The notes under the pieces: model-generated
Database searches by the model: none
What the model saw: the letters and a program-made list of their open reading frames with translations, nothing else
What the model was told of the DNA's origin: nothing
Origin: Gemmatimonadota bacterium
GTDB taxonomy: Bacteria; Gemmatimonadota; Gemmatimonadetes; Longimicrobiales; Gaopeijiaceae
Length of the DNA: 39,842 nt
Assembly (NCBI GenBank): GCA_028873845.1
Contig: JAPPNO010000128.1
Coordinates: 1-39,842, forward strand
Reading direction: 5' to 3'
In this document: piece after piece, positions 29,459 to 37,416 of the stretch
Layout: each line of letters begins with the position of its first letter
Position numbering within the stretch: position 1 is the first letter of the stretch
Position numbers and translations under genes: made by a program

Positions 29459-30388
29459 ATGGAGCGTCCGTGGCGTCGACGCGGGGACTTCTGGATCGGG
29501 GTGGACGGTGGGGGGACGCGCTCGCGGGCGCTGGTGGGTGACCGCGAGGGGCGGGAGGTGGGTGCGGCGGATGGAGCTCCGGGGCTGATCGATCCCGCTC
29601 GGACCCAGGCCACGACGGTCCACGTGACGCTTGTGGCTTACGCGGCGGTCCGACGGGCTGAGGTGGCGCTCCCCGTGCGCGCCCTGTGGGCCGGACTGGC
29701 GGGCGCGGGCAATGAGCGGGCACGGGCGATCGTCGAAAGGGCGCTGCAGCGCACATTCCTGACACGGCGGGTGGTCGTCGGCTCCGATCTGGAAGCGGCG
29801 CACGCGGACGCCTTCGGCGAGGGCCCCGGCGTGCTCCTGGTGGCGGGCACCGGTTCCGCGGTGCGCGCGGTGGACCCGCGGGGCGAGGTGGTGACGGTGG
29901 GGGGGTGGGGCGCGCTGCTGGGCGACGAAGGTGGGGGCTACGGCATCGGTCTGGACGGGATTCGCGCCGTGCTGCGCTCGGCCGACGGGCGGGAGCCGGA
30001 AACGGATCTCACCGACGCGCTGCTCTCCGAGACGGGCGCGGCGGGACCGCGTCAGCTCGCCGACTGGACGGTGGGCGCGAGCAAGGGAGATATCGCGGCG
30101 TTGTCGGTGGCGATCGCGAAGGTGTCGAAGACGGGCGATGTGGTGGCCGCGCGGGTCGTTCACCGGGCGTTGAGCGCTGTGCGCGAGCACCTGGAGGCCG
30201 TGCTGGGGCGGACGGGGGGGTGGGAGGGGCGGCCGCCGGTGGCCCTCGTGGGGGGGTTGGTTCGCGCGGGGGGTGTGCTGCGCGAGGTGGTGGCGGGGGC
30301 GGCGGGGGAGGTGGGGTACGAGGTGCGGCTTGACGAGGTGGTGCCGGAGCGTGGGGCGCTGAGGAGGGCGGTGGGGTTGGGGGGGTAG
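29459..30388 (+). CDS. BadF/BadG-type ATPase, probable N-acetylglucosamine/N-acetylmuramate kinase
   Basis: The 309-residue protein belongs to the ASKHA fold. Its phosphate-1 loop is 'IGVDGGGTRSRALV' (D16-G-G-G-T20), the phosphate-2 loop 'LLVAGTGSAVRAV', and 'GGWGALLGDEGGGYGIG' is typical of GlcNAc kinases of the BadF/BadG/BcrA family. Because the family includes GlcNAc kinase and clostridial MurK, which phosphorylates MurNAc and GlcNAc, it is the logical cytoplasmic step after import by the adjacent symporter. Start: ATG 29459; GTG 29441 in the same frame is an alternative, and neither has a strong ribosome site. The 3' third is extremely G-rich on the coding strand. The gene ends 14 bp before a convergent gene. 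A MurNAc-6-phosphate etherase (MurQ) is not in the window. Confidence 0.82.
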   Translation: MERPWRRRGDFWIGVDGGGTRSRALVGDREGREVGAADGAPGLIDPARTQATTVHVTLVAYAAVRRAEVALPVRALWAGLAGAGNERARAIVERALQRTFLTRRVVVGSDLEAAHADAFGEGPGVLLVAGTGSAVRAVDPRGEVVTVGGWGALLGDEGGGYGIGLDGIRAVLRSADGREPETDLTDALLSETGAAGPRQLADWTVGASKGDIAALSVAIAKVSKTGDVVAARVVHRALSAVREHLEAVLGRTGGWEGRPPVALVGGLVRAGGVLREVVAGAAGEVGYEVRLDEVVPERGALRRAVGLGG

Positions 30389-30402
30389 GTCCCGGCGGCT
30401 CC

Positions 30403-31719
30403 TCAGCGCACCGCTGCGGGCAGCCTGCGCACCACGACGCTCGCGACATCGAATTCGTCGAGTTCGATGAAGGCGGCCATCCCGCCGGGACCGAATGCGT
30501 CGGGCAGCGCGGTGGCGTCGGTGGCGTAGGTGCCGATGTAGCGTCCATCGGCGGTCACGACATCGATCGGCCCCGGGGTGCGCCAATCGACCGGCCCGAC
30601 CGGCGGCAACTCGTACCGGCCGGGAGGCAGCTCACGCAGCCTGTCCGGATCGACCGGCGCGGCCGTCCTCGGATTCGCCGCTTCTTCACCCCTTCGCTGG
30701 ACCCAGATGCGTCCCTCCCAGGTCGTGGAGAGTGCCAACAGGAGGGAGACCTCGGGGTAGAACACCCGTTTCGGCAGCTCGTAACTCGCCCTTTCACCGG
30801 TAGCCGGATTCTCAACCGAAGCCGTGTTGTTCACGATCCCGTTGTACGCTTCCTCCATCTCGCACGTGACCCGCCTGGGCCGCAGGGGCCGCCGGATGAC
30901 GCGGGCCGCGCCGCCGCGATCCGGAGGAGTGATCTTCAGTTCGTAAGCGGACGAGTCGGAATGGACGACGCTGCCGTCCGGAAGGATGCCCACCAGGAAC
31001 GGCGGCTCATAGGTGGGGCCCTTCGCTTCGCGGGGCGGACCCGGCAGGTCCGGGATTTCGCCGCGAGGCGCCAGCCACCCTTCGACGACGGTGTCGTTGC
31101 GTGCCTCTTCGCCGCCCAGATCCACACGCCAAAGCGGCCGGGAAGCCGGCAGGGCCGGAGGAGGAGTGGACCCGCCCGCGGAACTGGAAGTGGTAATGGA
31201 AACGCCTTCCTCCCTCTTCGCGAAGACGCCGCCGCCGCGCGGGTCGGCAAACAGATCGTGGTACGCGATGCCGCCCCGCTTCCGCACCATGCGCAGAAAC
31301 CCGCCCTTCGCGTCAAAGAGCTGATAGGCGCGGTGTCTCAGGTCTTCGACGACGATGGTTCCGTCCCGCATCACCACGGCTGCGGTCGGCATGTTGAATT
31401 CGCCCGGCCCTTCGCCCATGGAGCCGAACTCGCGCACGAAGTTGCCGGACGCGTCGAACACCACGATGCGCGTGTCCATCCCGTAGTAAAGGCCATCGAC
31501 GACGTACAGGTTTCCATTGGCATCGAAGGCAGCGGCAGAAACGTTGGCGAACATCTCCCAGTCCTCTCCTTCGCGCACGCCGACCCGGAAGATCTCCTCG
31601 AAGTCCGCGTCGAGAGGCCGGTCGCGGCCGGCAAGGTCGATGACTTCCTGGGCGGGCAGGTCAGGCGCGAAGGGAAGGATGGCGAGCAGGGCGGCAAAGG
31701 TGACGCGTTGGCGGTCCAT
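30403..31719 (-). CDS. Exported 6-bladed beta-propeller protein
   Basis: The 438-residue protein has a cleavable signal peptide (ending near FAPDLPAQ, about residue 24). NHL/six-bladed-propeller-like repeats follow: '[12 protein letters not shown]', '[25 protein letters not shown]', '[12 protein letters not shown]', '[10 protein letters not shown]'. The GEGPGEF signature also occurs, slightly altered, in the two genes on the other side of the divergent promoter region, so all three belong to one expanded family. Such proteins are usually exported binding scaffolds; no catalytic residues are recognisable. The ATG at 31719 is preceded by a purine-rich AGAGAG about eight bases upstream and by a candidate promoter. 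It ends 14 bp from the convergent kinase gene. Confidence 0.8.
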   Translation of the reverse strand: MDRQRVTFAALLAILPFAPDLPAQEVIDLAGRDRPLDADFEEIFRVGVREGEDWEMFANVSAAAFDANGNLYVVDGLYYGMDTRIVVFDASGNFVREFGSMGEGPGEFNMPTAAVVMRDGTIVVEDLRHRAYQLFDAKGGFLRMVRKRGGIAYHDLFADPRGGGVFAKREEGVSITTSSSAGGSTPPPALPASRPLWRVDLGGEEARNDTVVEGWLAPRGEIPDLPGPPREAKGPTYEPPFLVGILPDGSVVHSDSSAYELKITPPDRGGAARVIRRPLRPRRVTCEMEEAYNGIVNNTASVENPATGERASYELPKRVFYPEVSLLLALSTTWEGRIWVQRRGEEAANPRTAAPVDPDRLRELPPGRYELPPVGPVDWRTPGPIDVVTADGRYIGTYATDATALPDAFGPGGMAAFIELDEFDVASVVVRRLPAAVR

Positions 31720-31763
31720 GTCTGGTCTCTCTTGTGGGGCCGGGCTCCGAGGGCGTTGTGGTC

Positions 31764-31792
31764 AATATGGTTGGACGTTTTTCAGTTGTGAA
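31764..31792 (-). promoter_or_regulatory. Candidate promoter of the minus-strand propeller gene
   Basis: On the minus strand, TTCACA (31792-31787, 5/6 match) and CATATT (31769-31764, 4/6 match) are separated by exactly 17 bases within an AT-rich island of the 214-bp divergent region. The predicted leader before the ATG at 31719 is about 38 bases. Confidence 0.4.
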
Positions 31793-31917
31793 CGGTTTAC
31801 GGTGGATGCCGGGCACCGGGCACCGCTCTCGGGGTTGCCCGGCCACGGCGGCAACGTCAAACTCCACTCTCTTGCCGTGGTACGTGCCTCGTGCCGGTCA
31901 CGGTTCGAAACTCGGTC

Positions 31918-31923
31918 AGGAGG
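31918..31923 (+). promoter_or_regulatory. Ribosome binding site deciding the start at 31934
   Basis: A perfect AGGAGG is 10 bases before ATG 31934 but only 1 base before the in-frame ATG at 31925. The downstream ATG is therefore the likely start, giving the leader MRSRFIAVPVTGAALLTIGC. Confidence 0.65.
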
Positions 31924-31933
31924 GATGGGATTG

Positions 31934-33208
31934 ATGCGCAGCCGCTTCATCGCGGTACCCGTGACCGGTGCTGCGTTGCTCACGATCGGCTGCCGATCCG
32001 GCGACACCTTGCCGGCGCCCGCCTTCTCGGTCACCGACAGCGCGGGAATCGAGATCGTCGAAAGCGCCGCTCCGGCCTGGGGCGAAGACGCCTGGACCGT
32101 CGCCGACTCGCCGGGCGTCGTCATCGGCCGGCGGGAGGGGGACGATCGCTACCTGTTCGGCGAAGTCACCGGTGCCGTGGTGCTCCGCGACGGCCGCATC
32201 GCGGTTCTCGACGCTCAGGCCGCCCTGGTCCGTGTCTACTCTGCCGTGGGCGAGCACATCGAGGACTGGGGCGGACAGGGGGAGGGCCCGGGAGAGTTCA
32301 ACCTGCCACGGAGCATCTTCCCCTACCGGGGGGACTCGATCCTGGTGAGCGAGTTCGTCGCCAGGAGCTTCACCATCTTCGACGACCAGGGCCGGTTCGG
32401 GAGACGCATGGTCCCGGAAACCCGGGAGTCCTTCATCATCGCATGGCGCAAACGCATGGAGGAGGGGGACCGCTCCGTGACGCCCGCGGAGAGTTGCTGC
32501 AACCTTTGGGGCCCGCTCGCGACCGGCGCCTTTCTCATCTCCCATCCCGAGATGATTCCGAACACGGGAACCGGGACCGGGAGAGGCACGATAACGGTGG
32601 CCATCAACCCGGCTTCAGGCGGCGCTGCCGAGACCGTCGCCGACTTCGCGGGCGGATTCTACCAGCTCGGACTGCAGGACTGGCCCACGCGCTTCCACTT
32701 CCAACCCTGGTTCAGCATGACCCCGGGACTCGACGGTTACTTCGTCCCGGCGCGCGACTCATACTCGATCGACGAGTACGACAACGGTGGCCGCCTGCGA
32801 AGAATCATCCGGCTCGCGCGCGAACCCCGTCCTGTCACCGAAGAGATCAAGGCTACCTACGAGGCCGGGATACGCGAGCGGATCATGGCGCCCGGCGCCC
32901 CGGTTGAGGGCTTGTCGGCCGAGGAAATCCTGGCCGAGATGCTCGCCGGTCCCTATCCCTACCACCTTCCCACATTCGAGCGGCTTCTCGTGGACCCGGA
33001 AGGGAACCTCTGGGCGCGTGAGTTTCCCTACGGCACGGACGACGATACGAACGAGTACTTCGTCTTCTCCGCCGACGGCCGCCACCTCGGCGTGGTCGAG
33101 CTGCCCGCGGGTCTGTGGGTGTACCGGATCGGGACCGACTTCGTTCTCGGCAGGGTGACCGGCGATCTCGATGTGCACTACGTGCATTTGTATCCGATCG
33201 TGAAGTGA
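31934..33208 (+). CDS. 6-bladed beta-propeller lipoprotein (copy 1 of tandem pair)
   Basis: This is a 424-residue lipoprotein with a lipobox ending at C20 (TIGC). Propeller-like repeats include 'VVLRDGRIAVLDAQ', '[15 protein letters not shown]' and 'FTIFDDQGRFGRR'. A conserved vicinal cysteine pair occurs in ESCCNLWG, and 'LLVDPEGNLWARE' lies near the end. It is clearly paralogous to the next gene over its whole length and shares the GEGPGEF motif with the divergent gene upstream. The role is unknown; an exported protein- or ligand-binding propeller is the most that can be said. The gene ends exactly at a 20-bp AT-rich palindrome. I see no enzyme motif. Confidence 0.82.
   Translation: MRSRFIAVPVTGAALLTIGCRSGDTLPAPAFSVTDSAGIEIVESAAPAWGEDAWTVADSPGVVIGRREGDDRYLFGEVTGAVVLRDGRIAVLDAQAALVRVYSAVGEHIEDWGGQGEGPGEFNLPRSIFPYRGDSILVSEFVARSFTIFDDQGRFGRRMVPETRESFIIAWRKRMEEGDRSVTPAESCCNLWGPLATGAFLISHPEMIPNTGTGTGRGTITVAINPASGGAAETVADFAGGFYQLGLQDWPTRFHFQPWFSMTPGLDGYFVPARDSYSIDEYDNGGRLRRIIRLAREPRPVTEEIKATYEAGIRERIMAPGAPVEGLSAEEILAEMLAGPYPYHLPTFERLLVDPEGNLWAREFPYGTDDDTNEYFVFSADGRHLGVVELPAGLWVYRIGTDFVLGRVTGDLDVHYVHLYPIVK
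32026..32081 (+). repeat. 56-bp exact direct repeat, copy 1 (copy 2 at 33432-33487)
   Basis: These 56 bases, encoding the first residues after the lipoprotein leader ('SVTDSAGIEIVESAAPAW'), are identical in both tandem propeller genes. Identity at silent positions across 56 bases indicates a recent duplication or gene conversion. The copies lie 1406 bp apart in direct orientation, so recombination between them would delete one gene. Confidence 0.85.
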
Positions 33209-33227
33209 AGTAAAGCCAGCTTTACTT
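33208..33227. repeat. Perfect 20-bp AT-rich palindrome between the tandem propeller genes
   Basis: AAGTAAAGC (33208-33216) and GCTTTACTT (33219-33227) are exact complements with a 2-base centre, starting on the last base of the upstream stop codon. It stands out in this GC-rich genome. It could be a transcription terminator or attenuator (the right arm is T-rich but no pure T-run follows), or an operator for the downstream gene. Confidence 0.6.
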
Positions 33228-33248
33228 TATGTCATGTCTAGTTAACAT
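33221..33248 (+). promoter_or_regulatory. Weak candidate promoter for the second propeller lipoprotein gene
   Basis: TTTACT (33221-33226) and TAACAT (33243-33248) are spaced by 16 bases in the only AT-rich stretch before the ATG at 33340. Each hexamer matches the consensus at 4 of 6 positions. The -35 overlaps the right arm of the 20-bp palindrome, which would suit repressor control. Confidence 0.25.
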
Positions 33249-33339
33249 ATTGTGACGTCGCCACCGGATTGAACATCCTCGACGACGGGGTCCACCGCCG
33301 ACCCCGCCGGTCACCCAGGAGAGGAAGAGGAAGAGATCG

Positions 33340-34638
33340 ATGCACCACCGCCGAACCGCAGTACTCGCTGCCGGACTTTCGCCATTCGTCATCGGCTGCC
33401 AGGCCGGCGACGCTCCCGCTCCCGACGCGTCCTCGGTCACCGACAGCGCGGGAATCGAGATCGTCGAAAGCGCCGCTCCGGCCTGGGACGGAGACGGCTG
33501 GCGCATTTCCGACACCCCCAGCGTCGTCATCGGCCGGCGGGAGGGAGACGAGCGCTACCTCCTGGGGTGGGTCGGCTGGAGGCGCGGCTCCATCGTGCTT
33601 CGGGACGGCCGCATCGCGATTCTGGACGGTCAGAGCGCGCAAGTCCGCGTCTACTCGCCCGGGGGTGAGCATATCGAGGACTGGGGAGGGCATGGGGAGG
33701 GGCCGGGGGAGTATTCCAGCCCCTCGAGCATCTTCCCCTACCGGGGGGACTCCATCCTCGTGAGCGAGTTCGTGGCCAGTCGTTTCACCATTCTCGACGA
33801 CCAGGGCCGGTTCGGGAGAAACGTGGTCCCGGAAATGGGGGTGTCCTTCGTCACCGAATGGCGCAAGCGCATGGAGGAGGGGGACCGCTCCTGGATGCCG
33901 TCGGAGAGTTGCTGCAGAATGTGGGGCACGCTCTCCAGCGGCGACTTCCTCCTCTCCTACCCGGAGATGATTCCGAACACGGGGACCGGGACGAAGAGAG
34001 GAGCCGTGTCGGCGGCCATCGTTGCCGGTTCCGGGGGCGCGGCCGAGGGTGTGGGGGACTTCGCGGGAGGTGCCTACCAGCTCGGACTTCAGGGACGCCC
34101 CCTGCGTTTCCATTTTGCGTCCGAGTTCGCGATGGCTCCCGGGCCGGACGGGTTTTTCGCCACCGAGGGCGATGCGTATTCGATCAACGAATACGACACG
34201 AATGGCCGCTTGCGCAGGATGATCCGGCTCACGCGCGAACTCCGCCCGGTGACCGACGACATCAAGGCGGCCCACGAAGCCCGGCTGCGCGAGCAGATTC
34301 TGGCGCCGGGCGCGCTCATCGAAGGCGGTTCTCCCGAGGAAGTCCTTGAAATGATGCTCGCCCCTCCCTACCCGTCCCACCTCCCCGCCTTCGATCATCT
34401 CCTGGTCGACCCGGAAGGGAACCTCTGGGCCGGACAGTCCTCGTACGCTGGAGGCGGCGACGACCGGACGCCCGACGTGAACGAGTTCTTCGTCTTCGCC
34501 CCCGGCGGCCGCCACCTCGGTGTCGTCGAGGTGCCCGCCGATCTCTCTGTTCAGCGGATCGGATCGGACTTCATTCTCGCCCTCACGTACGACGATCTCG
34601 ACGTCAGCTACGTGCACATATATGCGATCGAGAGGTAG
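33340..34638 (+). CDS. 6-bladed beta-propeller lipoprotein (copy 2 of tandem pair)
   Basis: The 432-residue lipoprotein has the leader MHHRRTAVLAAGLSPFVIGC and lipobox cysteine C20. It follows copy 1 through its length: 'SIVLRDGRIAILDGQ', 'DWGGHGEGPGEYSSP', 'FTILDDQGRFGRN', the CC pair in ESCCRMWG, 'YPEMIPNTGTGTKRG' and 'LLVDPEGNLWAGQ'. Differences are small insertions, for example near the end ('GGGDDRTPD'). The ATG at 33340 is preceded by purine-rich AGGAGAGGAAGAG-type sequence. It ends 9 bp from a convergent oxidoreductase gene. Function unknown; probably a diverging duplicate with altered binding specificity. Confidence 0.82.
   Translation: MHHRRTAVLAAGLSPFVIGCQAGDAPAPDASSVTDSAGIEIVESAAPAWDGDGWRISDTPSVVIGRREGDERYLLGWVGWRRGSIVLRDGRIAILDGQSAQVRVYSPGGEHIEDWGGHGEGPGEYSSPSSIFPYRGDSILVSEFVASRFTILDDQGRFGRNVVPEMGVSFVTEWRKRMEEGDRSWMPSESCCRMWGTLSSGDFLLSYPEMIPNTGTGTKRGAVSAAIVAGSGGAAEGVGDFAGGAYQLGLQGRPLRFHFASEFAMAPGPDGFFATEGDAYSINEYDTNGRLRRMIRLTRELRPVTDDIKAAHEARLREQILAPGALIEGGSPEEVLEMMLAPPYPSHLPAFDHLLVDPEGNLWAGQSSYAGGGDDRTPDVNEFFVFAPGGRHLGVVEVPADLSVQRIGSDFILALTYDDLDVSYVHIYAIER
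33432..33487 (+). repeat. 56-bp exact direct repeat, copy 2
   Basis: Identical to 32026-32081; see that entry. It lies in the same reading-frame position just after the lipoprotein leader of the second propeller gene. Confidence 0.85.
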
Positions 34639-34647
34639 CGGGGTCCG

Positions 34648-35745
34648 CTACACCACAAACCGGTCGAAGAACACCTTCCCCGCCACCTTCCGGAAGAGTC
34701 CCCGCGTCAGCAGGCCCGCCTCCAGCGCGCGCGCAACCGGCAGGCGGTCGTAGCTCCAGCGCGCGGCATGCTTCCACCGGTGCCCGGGATAGGCCCGCCG
34801 AACGACCGGACCGGGATGCGGCCCTCCCGCATCGAGGTGGTCCGCGATCGCGTCGGCGGCGATCCTGCCGTAGCGGTAGGCGTTGTGGATCCCCCCCGCC
34901 GTCAACGGTGACACCATACCCGCCGCGTCACCGATGAGGAGGGCACGATCGGTGTGGAACCTGCGCAGCAGCCCGCCGATCGGGATCACGCCCCCCCTCT
35001 TGTCCAGCACCGGCCTGCCGGACAGCCCGAAGAGGGGATCGAGGCGGGCGACGAAACGCTGCATGTCGGCCCGGGCCTTGCGATGCACGGCCAGCCCGAC
35101 CTGCGTGATGCCGACCCCGGGGACCACCCAGCCGATGTAGCCGGGCGCGCACTCCGGGTCGATGAAGCAGTGCAGGCAGTCACCCACGTCGTCCAGGGGC
35201 TCGAACTCCCACTCCACGCCCTTCAGGAGCCGCTCATTGCGGTCGAGTCCCAGGCTCGAGGCGACCCTGGACCGCGCCCCGTCGGCGCCGACGAGGAACC
35301 GGCACGACACGCCTGCCTCCTCGAGGGCCAGGCCCGTCCCGGCGCGCGTCGCTCCCGAGTACCTCACGCCGAAGCGGACCTCGGCGCCGGCGCTCCGGGT
35401 CTCGTCGGCCAGGTGGCGAAGAAGCCCGGCCGTGTCGGTGGCGAGGAAGAAGTAGTCGCTGCGCTTCAGTTCGACGGACCGGTGGCTCGGGGTGTGGATG
35501 CGTACACGGCCGACCTTGCGCACGAGATCGTCCGGGACCGCCCACTCCTCCCACGCTTCCTTCACGAGGATGCCGGTCGTGTGGATGCGTTCGCCCGCCT
35601 CGCGCTTCCGGTCCAGGACCAGGACGGAAAGGCCTCGTTCAGCCGCGCGGCGGGCGCAGGCGAGGCCTGCGAAACCGGCACCGACTACGGCGAGGTCGCA
35701 GGTGGGGGCGGTGGTCACGAGGGGTCCGCGGACAAACCCGCGCAC
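34648..35745 (-). CDS. FAD-dependent oxidoreductase, geranylgeranyl-reductase type
   Basis: This 365-residue flavoprotein has an N-terminal Rossmann dinucleotide motif 'LAVVGAGFAGLACARRAAERG', a middle 'FLVGADGARSRVA' and a C-terminal 'LLIGDAAGMVSPLTAGGIHNAYRYGR', the order seen in p-hydroxybenzoate-hydroxylase-fold enzymes. 'SPLTAGGIHNA' and the overall length resemble geranylgeranyl reductases, which saturate isoprenoid double bonds of lipids or quinones. An aromatic-ring hydroxylase or digeranylgeranylglycerophospholipid-reductase-like role is also possible. Two GTG starts are available, 35745 and 35718; the second gives a start nine residues later, closer to the family's N-terminus. There is no signal peptide. 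Neighbours do not clarify the substrate. Confidence 0.8.
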   Translation of the reverse strand: MRGFVRGPLVTTAPTCDLAVVGAGFAGLACARRAAERGLSVLVLDRKREAGERIHTTGILVKEAWEEWAVPDDLVRKVGRVRIHTPSHRSVELKRSDYFFLATDTAGLLRHLADETRSAGAEVRFGVRYSGATRAGTGLALEEAGVSCRFLVGADGARSRVASSLGLDRNERLLKGVEWEFEPLDDVGDCLHCFIDPECAPGYIGWVVPGVGITQVGLAVHRKARADMQRFVARLDPLFGLSGRPVLDKRGGVIPIGGLLRRFHTDRALLIGDAAGMVSPLTAGGIHNAYRYGRIAADAIADHLDAGGPHPGPVVRRAYPGHRWKHAARWSYDRLPVARALEAGLLTRGLFRKVAGKVFFDRFVV

Positions 35746-35910
35746 TCACCGAGAGCGGTGAAGCGCCGGGCTGGCAAGGCGCATCGAGGGTTGGATGCCG
35801 GGTGGGTCTTGTCCACGGGCTGGCGGTGGGTGGGAGGTGAAAGTTGCCGGACTGCCGTAAGATACCGCACCCGCCGAGGACCGTTGGGTGTGACGAGGGT
35901 GTGGGGCCGG

Positions 35911-36615
35911 TCAGCGTCCCAGCCGCTCGAGGGCTTCGTGCGCCTGCTGATTCCCGGCCGCGGCGGCGCGCGCATACCATTCACGTGCGCGCTGCAGGTC
36001 AAGCTCCACCCCGCGCCCGGCCTCGTACGCCTCCCCCAGCCGCAGCTGCGGGATCGCATCTCCCGCCTCGGCGGCCAGGGTCCACCACTCGACGGCCAGC
36101 GCCGGATCCGCCGCCACCCCCCGCCCGCTCGAGTACGCATTGCCGAGAACGTGGGCCGCGAGAACATGTCCACGTTCGGCGGCCCGCCTGTGCCACAAGG
36201 CCGCCATCACGGGATCGACCGGCTTGCCCAGCCCCTCGTCGTACGCTGTCCCCATCAGGAAGACGGCTTCCGGCACGCCGGACTCGGCACCGCGCTGAAC
36301 ATCGCGGATGACCGTGCGCGCCAGGTCGCGCGCCCGCTCCTCGTCGCTGGGGAACCCCATGCGCCCGGTCGAGTGTACGCGGGCGAGCCACATCACCGCG
36401 AGCGGACCGCCGCCTGCCACCGCTTCCTCGAGGAGTTCACGCGCACGATCGTCGTCCACGATGCCTGCGACCCCGGTGTACCAGTCGATGGCTTCGAGGA
36501 GGGTGGGATCCGGGTCCGGTGGGGCCGCGACGCAGCCGGTCGCGGCGAGACAGAGGGCGGTGATGAAGCCGCGGAGAGGTGCCTGCTTGGGCGACTGGAG
36601 GGCTCCTGGCATCAT
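35911..36615 (-). CDS. Sel1-repeat lipoprotein
   Basis: The 234-residue product has a leader 'LRGFITALCLAATGC' with a lipobox. It then has about four Sel1-like repeats of 36 residues (pattern 'A...LG.AY..G.GV..D...A..WW..AA..G...A'): 'LARVHSTGRMG', 'LMGTAYDEGLG', 'LGNAYSSGRGV', 'LGEAYEAGRGV'. Sel1 repeats are alpha-helical solenoids that bind other proteins; exported members often act in envelope or signalling complexes. Start: the ATG at 36615 (another ATG follows immediately) is preferred over the longer frame to 36684, because it puts the leader at the N-terminus. The ribosome site is poor (GTTAGAAAAAA). It lies 141 bp downstream of the RNA ligase gene on the same strand, with no terminator visible. 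Confidence 0.82.
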   Translation of the reverse strand: MMPGALQSPKQAPLRGFITALCLAATGCVAAPPDPDPTLLEAIDWYTGVAGIVDDDRARELLEEAVAGGGPLAVMWLARVHSTGRMGFPSDEERARDLARTVIRDVQRGAESGVPEAVFLMGTAYDEGLGKPVDPVMAALWHRRAAERGHVLAAHVLGNAYSSGRGVAADPALAVEWWTLAAEAGDAIPQLRLGEAYEAGRGVELDLQRAREWYARAAAAGNQQAHEALERLGR

Positions 36616-36756
36616 TTTTTCTAACTTGGGGTGGCCGGGGGTGAGCGAGTGCGCGCCTTCGTGCCGGAGCCGCCTGCCGTCCAACCCCGCGCTCGCGCTG
36701 GACGGACCGCTCCGTTCAACGCTGGAGAAGGCCGCGAGGGGTGAAGGAACGGTGAG

Positions 36757-37416
36757 TCAGCCGCGCCGTAACGCGCAGGGCCGCCAGTTTCGCGTCCAGT
36801 GCTGATCGGTCTGGACGTGGTTCGCGCGAACGCTCTTGCAGACGTTGCGGGCGAACTCGGCTCCGGCGAACCCCTCGGCAATGCGCACGACGATGCCCTC
36901 GCGCTCGCCGCCGAGCGCCGATTGATCCGCATGCCCACGCTCGATGAACGTCCGCATCTCGGCAACGGAGGCGAACACACCCCGGAAGATGACAGGAACG
37001 ACGGGGATGTTTCGTTCGGCGGCGAACCGCTCCAGGGCGGCCATGGATCGAAAATCCCCGTTCGCATCCCGCAGGGCGAACGCATGGAACGTCTCGTCCT
37101 CCCTGACGGCAGCGTACTCGATGCTGTGTACGCCGTAGATGTCCTCTCCGTAGAGATGGACGTCCGGCTCGGTGACCTTCCAGGCATGGTGCTTCTTGAC
37201 CATCGCCAGCCACTTGTTGGCGGCCACGTCGGCAACGGAGCGTCCGTAGACCTTCCCTCGATGGATGAGGACATTGCTTCCATCGAGCTTTTCGGTCGCA
37301 ACGACCGCGCGGCCCACGAACCGTTCAGGATCGGGGTGGACCGTGTCGCCGCGGCCGATGGTCGGGGAGTACGGCCAGTAGGGGGTGCGAGGGTATTTGA
37401 GGCTACGGGCGAGCAT
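36757..37416 (-). CDS. Small RNA ligase (nucleotidyltransferase superfamily)
   Basis: The 219-residue protein is a single ligase-type adenylyltransferase domain. Motif I is EKLDGSN with the AMP-accepting lysine K43. 'GKVYGRS' follows, then a motif-III-like 'HLYGEDIYGVHSI', motif IV EGIVVRI (173-179) and a motif-V region 'CKSVRANHVQTDQHW' with K194. Such proteins (RNA_ligase family, Rnl2-related) seal RNA nicks using ATP; no separate C-terminal domain is present. The start ATG 37416 gives 'LKYPRTPY', as in family members, and overlaps the end of the PIN gene by 14 bp, so translation is coupled. It is the last gene of a three-gene operon with a PIN nuclease and AAA ATPase, suggesting it repairs RNA cut by the nuclease. 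RNA rather than DNA specificity is from family resemblance. Confidence 0.82.
   Translation of the reverse strand: MLARSLKYPRTPYWPYSPTIGRGDTVHPDPERFVGRAVVATEKLDGSNVLIHRGKVYGRSVADVAANKWLAMVKKHHAWKVTEPDVHLYGEDIYGVHSIEYAAVREDETFHAFALRDANGDFRSMAALERFAAERNIPVVPVIFRGVFASVAEMRTFIERGHADQSALGGEREGIVVRIAEGFAGAEFARNVCKSVRANHVQTDQHWTRNWRPCALRRG

Noticed and set aside
31902-31910. GGTTCGAAA, resembling a tRNA T-loop
   Set aside because: No acceptor, D-arm or anticodon stem can be folded around it.
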